Part shown: positions 1 to 6,800 of the stretch, one piece after another
Layout: the number at the start of each line of letters is the position of its first letter
Numbering within the stretch: position 1 is the first letter of the stretch
Assembly: GCF_900539295.1 (NCBI RefSeq)
Contig: NZ_UQBH01000039.1
Coordinates: 1 to 16,255, forward strand
From: an uncultured Megasphaera sp.
GTDB lineage: Bacteria; Bacillota; Negativicutes; Veillonellales; Megasphaeraceae
DNA: 16,255 nt
Direction of reading: 5' to 3'
Notes under the pieces: generated by a model
Database searches by the model: none
What the model saw: only the letters and a program-made list of their open reading frames with translations
Told to the model about the DNA's origin: nothing
Position numbers and translations under genes: made by a program

Positions 1-271
1 TCTTGACATAGTCAGCATGGCCCGGGCAGTCAACGTGTGCATAGTGACGGTTGTCTGTTTCATATTCAACGTGTGCCGTGTTGATTGTAATACCACGTTC
101 ACGTTCTTCCGGAGCCTTGTCGATATCGGCATAGTCTTCGAATTTAGCGTAGCCTTTATCAGCCAAAACTTTGGTGATAGCTGCCGTCAATGTCGTTTTG
201 CCGTGGTCGACGTGACCGATCGTGCCAATGTTGACATGCGGTTTGGTTCTTTCAAAATGTTCTTTAGCCAT
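1..271 (-). CDS. tuf: Elongation factor Tu, N-terminal 90 residues (3' end outside window)
   Basis: EF-Tu is the GTPase that delivers aminoacyl-tRNA to the ribosomal A site. Only residues 1-90 of a protein that is usually about 395 residues lie in the window; the gene continues past base 1. The N-terminus begins MAKEHFERTKPHVNIGTIGH. The P-loop GHVDHGKT is at residues 19-26, the switch I segment RGITIN at 59-64 and the G3 motif DCPGH at 81-85, all intact. The start is ATG at 271, with a GGAGG ribosome-binding site at 280-284, 8 nt upstream. It is the last visible gene of the str operon, 39 nt after the fusA stop, with no terminator or promoter seen in that gap, so co-transcription with fusA is likely. 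Identification is secure. Confidence 0.97.
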   Translation of the reverse strand, partial: MAKEHFERTKPHVNIGTIGHVDHGKTTLTAAITKVLADKGYAKFEDYADIDKAPEERERGITINTAHVEYETDNRHYAHVDCPGHADYVK

Positions 272-310
272 TTGTTGTTCCTCCAGTGTGATTTAAATTA
301 TATTAGGCGA

Positions 311-2383
311 TTAGCCTTTTTCACTGATGACTTTTTCAGCTACGTTCTTAGGAACTTCTTCGTAGTGGTCAAAGGTCATCGTATAAACGCCACGGCCCTG
401 CGTACGGGAACGCAAATCCGTTGCATAGCCAAACATTTCTGCCAGCGGTACGAAGGCGTTGATATGTTCTGCACCGGAGCGCATTTCCATACCTTCGACA
501 CGACCACGGCGGGAGTTGAGGTCGCCGATAACGTCGCCCATGTATTCTTCAGGAACGACAACTTCGACTTTCGTATACGGTTCGAGGAGAACCGGATCGG
601 CTTTGCGGGCGCCATCTTTGAAGCCCATGGAGCCGGCAATCTTGAAGGCCATTTCCGAGGAGTCGACTTCATGGTAGGAGCCGTCATATACGGCAACTTT
701 GATATCGACCATCGGGAAACCTGCCAAAACGCCTGTTTCCATTGCTTCTTTAACGCCGGCTTCAACAGAACCGATATATTCCTTAGGAATAGCGCCGCCA
801 ACGACTTTGTTTTCAAATTCGTAGCCTTTGCCCTGTTCCTGCGGAATGAGTTCGAGCCAGCAGTCGCCGTACTGACCACGGCCACCGGACTGACGTTTGA
901 AGAAGCCGCGGGATTTGATTTCTTTGCGAATCGTTTCGCGGTAAGCAACCTGGGGTTTACCGACGTTGCAGTCTACTTTGAATTCGCGGGACATACGGTC
1001 GACGATGATATCCAAGTGGAGTTCGCCCATACCGGAGATGATGGTCTGACCCGTTTCAGCATCGGTCTTGACTTTGAAGGTTGGATCTTCTTCAGCCAGA
1101 CGAGCCAGGGCAATGCCCATTTTTTCCTGGTCGGCTTTCGTCTTCGGTTCAACAGCGACAGAAATAACCGGATCAGGGAATTCCATCTTTTCGAGGATGA
1201 TCGGATTCTTTTCATCGCAGAGGGTATCGCCTGTCGTCGTATCTTTTAAGCCTACGATACCGCCGATATCACCGGTATAAGCTTCTTGAACTTCTTCACG
1301 GTGGTTAGCGTGCATACGAAGGATACGGCCGACACGTTCTTTTTTACCCTTTGTCGAGTTATAAACGTAGGTGCCAGATTGGAGGATACCGGAGTAAACC
1401 CGGAAGAAAGCCATCTTGCCTACGAAGGGGTCAGCCATGATCTTGAATGCCAAGGCAGACAAAGGAGCCTTGTCATCAACAGCACGGGTTTCTTCTTCGT
1501 CCGTGTCGGGGTTGGTGCCTTTAACAGCCGGAATATCCAGCGGCGACGGCATGTAGTCGACAACGGCGTCGAGGAGCATCTGAATCCCTTTGTTTTTGTA
1601 AGCAGAACCGCAGAGGACGGGGAATATTTTATTCGAGCAAACGCCTTTGCGGATAGCAGCTTTCAGTTCATCGATGGCGATTTCTTCGCCTTCGAGGTAT
1701 TTCATCATGAGTTCTTCATCGGTATCGCAAACAGCTTCAACCATGATATCATGATATTTTTTAGCTTCTTCTAATTCGTCTTCCGGAATATCAACGATTT
1801 CGATTTCTTTACCGAGAGCATCATCATAGACTTCTGCTTTCATGGTAATGAGGTCGATAATACCGCTGAACGTCGATTCAGCACCGATGGGGAGCTGAAT
1901 AGCAACGGAATTAGCCTGAAGACGGTCTTTCATCATTTCGACAACGTTCAGGAAGTCAGCACCGGTCGTATCCATCTTGTTGACGAATGCGATACGGGGA
2001 ACATGATAATGTTCAGCCTGACGCCATACCGTTTCCGACTGCGGTTCTACGCCGCCTTTAGCGGAGAAGACTGCAACAGCGCCGTCGAGTACGCGCAGGG
2101 AGCGTTCAACTTCAACCGTGAAGTCAACGTGCCCCGGGGTATCGATGATGTTGATGCGGTGGTCTTTCCAATGGGCTGTCGTAGCAGCAGACGTGATCGT
2201 AATGCCACGTTCCTGTTCCTGAGCCATCCAGTCCATGGTAGCAGCGCCATCATGAACTTCACCGATTTTGTGAACTCGGCCGGTGTAGAACAGAATACGT
2301 TCGGTTGTCGTGGTTTTACCAGCATCGATGTGAGCCATGATGCCAATATTTCTCGTTTTTTCCAAAGAAAATTCTCTTGGCAC
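311..2383 (-). CDS. fusA: Elongation factor G
   Basis: EF-G is the GTPase that drives translocation of tRNA and mRNA and, with RRF, ribosome recycling. Counting from the start I prefer (690 aa), the G1 motif AHIDAGKTT is at 17-25, G2 RGITI at 59-63, G3 DTPGH at 81-85, G4 NKMD at 135-138 and G5 around SAY at 260-262. The rest follows the usual domain II-V pattern. Length matches the family (about 692 aa in B. subtilis). The open frame extends to a GTG at 2395, but a GAGGA motif directly abuts that codon with no spacer. The in-frame GTG at 2383 has GAGGAG (2395-2400) 11 nt upstream and gives the usual N-terminus M-P-R-E-F-S-L-E-K-T-R-N, so I chose it. The gene sits 39 nt upstream of tuf and 27 nt (to the longer start) after rpsG in the str operon. 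Confidence 0.97.
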   Translation of the reverse strand: MPREFSLEKTRNIGIMAHIDAGKTTTTERILFYTGRVHKIGEVHDGAATMDWMAQEQERGITITSAATTAHWKDHRINIIDTPGHVDFTVEVERSLRVLDGAVAVFSAKGGVEPQSETVWRQAEHYHVPRIAFVNKMDTTGADFLNVVEMMKDRLQANSVAIQLPIGAESTFSGIIDLITMKAEVYDDALGKEIEIVDIPEDELEEAKKYHDIMVEAVCDTDEELMMKYLEGEEIAIDELKAAIRKGVCSNKIFPVLCGSAYKNKGIQMLLDAVVDYMPSPLDIPAVKGTNPDTDEEETRAVDDKAPLSALAFKIMADPFVGKMAFFRVYSGILQSGTYVYNSTKGKKERVGRILRMHANHREEVQEAYTGDIGGIVGLKDTTTGDTLCDEKNPIILEKMEFPDPVISVAVEPKTKADQEKMGIALARLAEEDPTFKVKTDAETGQTIISGMGELHLDIIVDRMSREFKVDCNVGKPQVAYRETIRKEIKSRGFFKRQSGGRGQYGDCWLELIPQEQGKGYEFENKVVGGAIPKEYIGSVEAGVKEAMETGVLAGFPMVDIKVAVYDGSYHEVDSSEMAFKIAGSMGFKDGARKADPVLLEPYTKVEVVVPEEYMGDVIGDLNSRRGRVEGMEMRSGAEHINAFVPLAEMFGYATDLRSRTQGRGVYTMTFDHYEEVPKNVAEKVISEKG

Positions 2384-2422
2384 GGTTTTTTCCACTCCTC
2401 AAAAAATAATAAATATCGTAAA

Positions 2423-2893
2423 CTACCAACGATAATGAGCGAAAGCTTTGTTAGCTTCTGCCATTTTATGAGTATCTTCCTTTTTCTTGATAGCAGCGCC
2501 TGTATTGTTGAAAGCGTCCATCAATTCGCCAGCGAGCTTTTCTTTCATCGTACGTTCGCCGCGTTTACGGGCATAGCCAACAGTCCAGCGGATGCCGAGG
2601 GACAAACGACGGTCCGCACGTACTTCAACAGGAACCTGGTAGTTAGCACCGCCGACACGACGAGCGCGGACTTCCAGGACAGGCATAACGTTGTTGAGAG
2701 CCTGTTCAAATACTTCCAAAGGATCTTTATTCATTTTCGAACGGATGATGTCGAAAGCATCGTAAACGATGGTTTCAGCGACACCTTTTTTGCCGTCCAA
2801 CATAACTTTGTTGATGAAGCGCGTCACCAATTTGGAATGGTACACCGGATCCGGCAGCACATCACGCTTCGCAACGGGGCCTTTTCTTGGCAT
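2423..2893 (-). CDS. rpsG: 30S ribosomal protein S7
   Basis: S7 is a primary assembly protein of the 30S head. It binds the 3' major domain of 16S rRNA and contacts the E-site region. The 156-residue product has the normal bacterial length and begins MPRKGPVAKRDVLPDPVYHS. It contains the conserved RRVGGANYQVPVEV segment in the middle and ends in AHYRW. The start is ATG at 2893, with a full AGGAGGA site at 2901-2907, 7 nt upstream. It lies 55 nt downstream of rpsL and just upstream of fusA. In E. coli S7 represses its own operon by binding the rpsL-rpsG intercistronic RNA; whether that applies here is unknown, although a hairpin sits at the rpsL stop. Confidence 0.98.
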   Translation of the reverse strand: MPRKGPVAKRDVLPDPVYHSKLVTRFINKVMLDGKKGVAETIVYDAFDIIRSKMNKDPLEVFEQALNNVMPVLEVRARRVGGANYQVPVEVRADRRLSLGIRWTVGYARKRGERTMKEKLAGELMDAFNNTGAAIKKKEDTHKMAEANKAFAHYRW

Positions 2894-2940
2894 GTCTAAT
2901 TCCTCCTCTATATTGTGTATGTCATCTGATTCATCTTAAT

Positions 2941-2957
2941 GGCAAATCTTATTTGCC
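2941..2957 (-). other. Perfect hairpin overlapping the rpsL stop codon
   Basis: The mRNA reads GGCAAAT-AAG-ATTTGCC, a perfect 7-bp stem with a 3-nt loop. It contains the last codons and the TAA stop of rpsL. No T-run follows, so it is not an intrinsic terminator. It could be an RNA-processing or stability element, or part of a translational coupling or S7 autoregulatory structure between rpsL and rpsG. The inverted repeat is directly visible; its role is inference. Confidence 0.5.
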
Positions 2958-3320
2958 TTTTTTAGCGCCGTATTTCGAACGGGACTGCTGACGATCTGCA
3001 ACGCCAGCTGTATCCAAAGCACCGCGGACGATATGATAACGTACACCAGGAAGGTCTTTGACACGACCGCCTCTGATTAATACAACACTGTGTTCCTGTA
3101 AATTGTGACCAATGCCAGGAATATAAGCTGTTACTTCGATAGAGTTCGTCAAGCGAACACGGGCAACTTTACGCAGAGCCGAGTTAGGTTTCTTCGGGGT
3201 AGCAGTGTATACACGGGTGCAGACACCACGTTTCTGCGGGCTGTTTTTCAAAGCCGGCGCATTCGATTTGGTTAAAGCAACCTGACGTCCTTTACGAACT
3301 AATTGGCTGATTGTTGGCAT
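2949..3320 (-). CDS. rpsL: 30S ribosomal protein S12
   Basis: S12 is a component of the decoding centre and controls translational accuracy. The 123-residue protein begins MPTISQLVRKGRQVALTKSN and is the short form without the insertion after residue 12-13 seen in some bacteria. The TPKKPNSALRK loop places lysine at 43, and RVKDLPGVRYH places lysine at 88. Both are the streptomycin-sensitive residues of this protein, so no common rpsL resistance substitution is present. D89 is the position that RimO methylthiolates in E. coli. The start is ATG at 3320, with GGAGGT at 3327-3332, 6 nt upstream. It follows the L7Ae-like gene by 80 nt and precedes rpsG by 55 nt. Confidence 0.98.
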   Translation of the reverse strand: MPTISQLVRKGRQVALTKSNAPALKNSPQKRGVCTRVYTATPKKPNSALRKVARVRLTNSIEVTAYIPGIGHNLQEHSVVLIRGGRVKDLPGVRYHIVRGALDTAGVADRQQSRSKYGAKKGK

Positions 3321-3359
3321 GTGGGCACCTCCTCTCCAAACAATTAGATTTATAATGTA

Positions 3360-3389
3360 ATCATCAACGAGCAGAGCTCATAAGATGAT
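3360..3389 (-). other. Two-tier stem-loop in the L7Ae-rpsL intergenic region
   Basis: In the RNA, ATCATC (3384-3389) pairs with GATGAT (3360-3365). Inside it, GAGC pairs with GCTC around a 3-nt loop, leaving an asymmetric internal loop of 4 and 3 nt. There is no following T-run, so it is not a simple terminator. It may be a processing site or a protein-binding leader for rpsL. The pairing is visible; function is not known. Confidence 0.35.
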
Positions 3390-3400
3390 ATTACCAAAAG

Positions 3401-3646
3401 TTATTTCAACAAGCCTACGGCCGCTGCTTTTACTTTAATATGGCAGGCCACTCCCAGCTCTGCCATGGTATACGTGCGGTCGACAGGAATGTCAGCCCCT
3501 TCAGATGCTTCAATAAGCGGGGCTACAACTTGTTCATCGCAGTCTTTGGCGATGTACAACTGTGTGACTTCGTTTCGTTTCATTGCCTTCAAAGTTTGCT
3601 TGGCTCCGACCGTTTTACGGGCACCAGCAGCTGCATCTAAGCTCAC
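3401..3646 (-). CDS. rplGB: L7Ae/L30e-family RNA-binding protein (YbxF-like)
   Basis: This 81-residue protein belongs to the small bacterial L7Ae/L30e/S12e/Gadd45 family, whose B. subtilis member YbxF binds kink-turn RNA and lies in the same position between rpoC and rpsL. Visible family features are the conserved KRNEVTQLYIAKDCDEQV segment (residues 23-40), the following variable loop, and the hydrophobic C-terminal strand ACHIKVKAAAVGLL. Length is the usual 80-85 residues. The start is GTG at 3646. An AAGGAG motif lies 9 nt upstream and a GAGG 4 nt upstream. It is the first gene of the str transcription unit, about 54 nt from the predicted transcription start. A role in ribosome assembly or RNA regulation is known only for relatives; the gene symbol follows B. 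subtilis usage. Confidence 0.9.
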   Translation of the reverse strand: MSLDAAAGARKTVGAKQTLKAMKRNEVTQLYIAKDCDEQVVAPLIEASEGADIPVDRTYTMAELGVACHIKVKAAAVGLLK

Positions 3647-3678
3647 GAAACCTCACTCCTTACGTCTTGCAAATTAGG

Positions 3679-3696
3679 CGCAATGGTCTCATTGCG
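3679..3696 (-). other. 5'-proximal hairpin of the str operon leader
   Basis: The RNA reads CGCAATG-AGAC-CATTGCG, a perfect 7-bp stem with a 4-nt loop. It begins about 4 nt after the transcription start predicted from the promoter at 3707-3735. A hairpin this close to the 5' end is typical of elements that protect an mRNA from 5'-end-dependent decay. That role is inference; the stem itself is plain in the sequence. Confidence 0.5.
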
Positions 3697-3706
3697 ACAC
3701 TTAGAT

Positions 3707-3735
3707 ATTTTATCATCACGGTAATTATCTGTCAA
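3707..3735 (-). promoter_or_regulatory. Sigma-A-type promoter of the str operon
   Basis: A perfect -35 TTGACA (3730-3735), a 17-nt spacer and a -10 TAAAAT (3707-3712, 5/6 match) lie between the rpoC terminator and the L7Ae-like gene. An AT-rich stretch precedes the -35. The transcription start should be near 3700, giving a leader of about 54 nt. It makes the L7Ae-rpsL-rpsG-fusA-tuf unit independent of rpoBC. Confidence 0.85.
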
Positions 3736-3846
3736 TGTATTTTTTGGTAAAAACTGCGTAACCAGTACACCTTTTATTACACGCATCCTGGTGTTCCATG
3801 TGCCCTTTGGGATTTTTTTGATAAATCAAAATCATCCCGCTTTTTC

Positions 3847-3878
3847 AAAAAAGAAAAAGAGCCCTCTTGCGAGGGCTC
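3847..3878 (-). terminator. Rho-independent terminator of rpoBC
   Basis: Nine bases after the rpoC stop the RNA reads GAGCCCTC-GCAA-GAGGGCTC followed by TTTTTCTTTTTT. This is a perfect 8-bp GC-rich stem closed by a GNRA tetraloop, with a U-tract interrupted once. It is a textbook intrinsic terminator and separates rpoBC from the str operon promoter about 110 nt downstream. Confidence 0.95.
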
Positions 3879-3886
3879 CTTCCATC

Positions 3887-6800
3887 TTAGTGTCCGGCTT
3901 CCGGTGCTTCTACAGCACTTTCAGGGGCATCTACGGGATTGCCGTCTTCATCTTCATAGCTGATAGTGGGGACGGTCTTTACAACTTTTACTTTGCGGTA
4001 GCGGCTCATGCCAGTCCCAGCCGGGATGAGTTTACCGATAATGACGTTTTCTTTAAGGCCTAAGAGCGGATCGATCTTGCCTTTGATAGCGGCATCGGTC
4101 AGGACACGTGTCGTTTCCTGGAAGGATGCAGCCGACAGGAAGGAATCCGTTGCCAGTGCGGCCTTGGTGATACCGAGAAGCATCGGTTTGCCGATGGCGG
4201 TCTTGCCGCCGTTGTTGGCAATGCGCTTGTTCATATCTTCAAAGATATTGACGTCGATATAATCGCCCGGCAATACATCTGCATCTCCGGATTCTTCAAT
4301 CTTCATCTTGCGCAGCATCTGGCGAACGATGACTTCGATGTGCTTATCGTTGATACCAACACCCTGGGATTTGTATACCTTCTGTACTTCGTATACCAGG
4401 TAGCGCTGTGTTGCTTCGACGCCCTGGATACGCAGGATATCATGGGGGTTGATGGAGCCGGCCGTAATACGGCTGCCCTTTTCGATGACATCGCCTTCGT
4501 GTACGACGAGATGCGAACCGAAGGGAATGGTGTAACTCCGTTCTTCGCCGTCTTTGGAGAGGACGTGAACGATGTTGATGTCGTGATGGTCTTCTTTTTC
4601 CGTAATCGATACGGTACCGCTGATTTCCGTGACGATAGCGTTGCCCTTCGGCTTACGAGCTTCGAACAATTCTTCGACACGAGGAAGACCCTGGGTAATA
4701 TCGCCGGCCGATGCAACGCCGCCTGTATGGAAGGTACGCATCGTCAGCTGTGTGCCCGGTTCGCCGATGGACTGGGCTGCAATGGTGCCGACCGATTCGC
4801 CGACATTGACCTTGCCGCCAGTACCGAGGTCGCGGCCATAGCACTTAGCGCAGACACCGTAACGGCTGTGGCAGGTAAGGACGCTGCGGATCCGGACGGT
4901 ATCGTAATATTTAGCAATTTCTTTCGCCTGGTCAGCCATGATTTCCTCATTGAGGGCAACGATGACAGCACCCGTTTCCGGATTGACCAGGGTTTCAGCA
5001 GCCGTACGGCCTTCGATCCGTTCTTCGAGCGGTTCGATGACGCCGTTGCCTTCGACGATGGCCGTGACTTCTACGCCGCGGATATCGTTGTTGCGGGCCT
5101 TGACTTCCTTGACATCACTGCTCAGGATGCGATCGATAGCATCTTCCGTAAGGGGCGTGCCCTTCGCGCAGATTTCAATGCCATTGGAGTCGATGACGGC
5201 TTCTTCAATCGTCTTGCCGAGCATGTTTTCCGCCATGGATTTGCGGATAGCTGCCCGGAAGCCTTCTTCCGGTGCGCCGAGGGAAACCGTTTCGATGACG
5301 TTGGTATGATTTAGGTCATCGTTGATATCCATCTGGCTGCCGCGGAGGTAAAGTTTGGCAACCTGGTGTTCAATGATCGTATCCATGTCGTCATTGGTCA
5401 GGAGATGTTCAGCTTCAAATACAGCTTCACCCGTTTCCGGATCAACGGCGTCACGGGCCAGGACGCGGCCGATGAGCTTGTCGCGAAGGAGGTTAACAGC
5501 CTGGCGGCAGGAGCTTGCCAAGCGTGCCCGTTCGCGGACGAGGTCGATGCCGAATACGTCGCAGTCGTCTTCACGGACGATGACATCCTGGGAGACGTCG
5601 ACGAGACGGCGGGTCAGGTAACCCGAGTCAGCTGTACGAAGAGCCGTATCAGCCAAACCTTTACGAGCACCGTGAGAAGAGGTGAAGTAGTCCAATACGG
5701 ACAGGCCTTCACGGAAGTTTGCCTTGATCGGCAAGTCGATGATACGACCGGACGGGTCAGCCATCAGACCACGCATGCCGGCAACCTGACGAATCTGCTG
5801 TTTATTACCACGAGCACCGGAGTCAGCCATCATGAAGATCGAGTTGAACGGATCCATGTTATCCATCATGACTTCCGTAACATCGTCGGTCGCTTTTTCC
5901 CAAATAGCACAAGTCTTGCGGTACCGTTCGTCTTCCGTAATGAGGCCGCGCTGGTACATGGTAGATACGTTCTGTACCTGCTTGTCGGCAGCGCCGAGGA
6001 TGCCCCATTTTTCATCCGGAATCTGAATGTCCGAAATAGCGATGGACATACCGGCCTGACGAGCATAGTGATAGCCGATAGCTTTGATGTTATCGAGGAG
6101 TTCAGCCGTCTTGGTGTTGCCAAAGAGGTGGAAGCAGGCATCGACGAGTTTGCCGATTTCCTTCTTGTTCATGAGGACGCCGAGGCAGTCGACGTCGACA
6201 TATTCCTTACCTTCCTTGAAGGCAGCGACAGCATCTTTATCAATTTTATGTTTCGGAAGCTGACGAACGGCCATGAGGTCGATGCCGAAAGCTTCTTTCA
6301 ACTGGGAGAAACCATAATCTAAGATATGACCGTCTTCACCTTTAACTTTGATGAAGTGTGTCCAGTCGATAACGCCGTTTTCATAGGCAAAGACGACATC
6401 CTTAGGGTCGTCGAATACCATGACCTTATCCGTGTGGAAGAGGCGCAGCGGTTCATAGATCTGGTAGTTGTACAAGAGTTTACCTGCCGTCGTTTCGATG
6501 AGGCCGTGGCCCGGAATACGGACTTTAATCAAGGCTTCAATATCGATGACTTTGGCATCATAAGCCAGCATGACTTCATCGTAATCGGAGAAGATCTTGC
6601 CTTCACCTTTCGCAGACGGTTTAACCAAGGTCAGGTAGTAAGCACCGAGAACCATGTCCTGTGTCGGAACGGCAACTGGCTTACCGTCTTTCGGAGCCAG
6701 GATGTTGTGCGACGACAGCATGAGGGTACGGGCTTCGGACTGAGCTTCTACAGACAGCGGCAGATGGCAGGCCATCTGGTCACCGTCAAAGTCGGCGTTG

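Noticed and set aside
17..1249. A 410-codon open frame on the plus strand opposite fusA and tuf
   Set aside because: It is the antisense of EF-G and EF-Tu, kept open by codon bias in highly expressed genes. It has no recognisable protein features and no ribosome-binding site that fits.
454..2395. EF-G as a tetracycline-resistance ribosomal protection protein (TetM type)
   Set aside because: Its place between rpsG and tuf, its length near 690 and its EF-G N-terminus show housekeeping EF-G.
3713..3721. GTGATGA (box C-like kink-turn element) upstream of the L7Ae-like gene
   Set aside because: It lies in the promoter spacer, upstream of the predicted transcription start, and no partner box D is positioned to pair with it.
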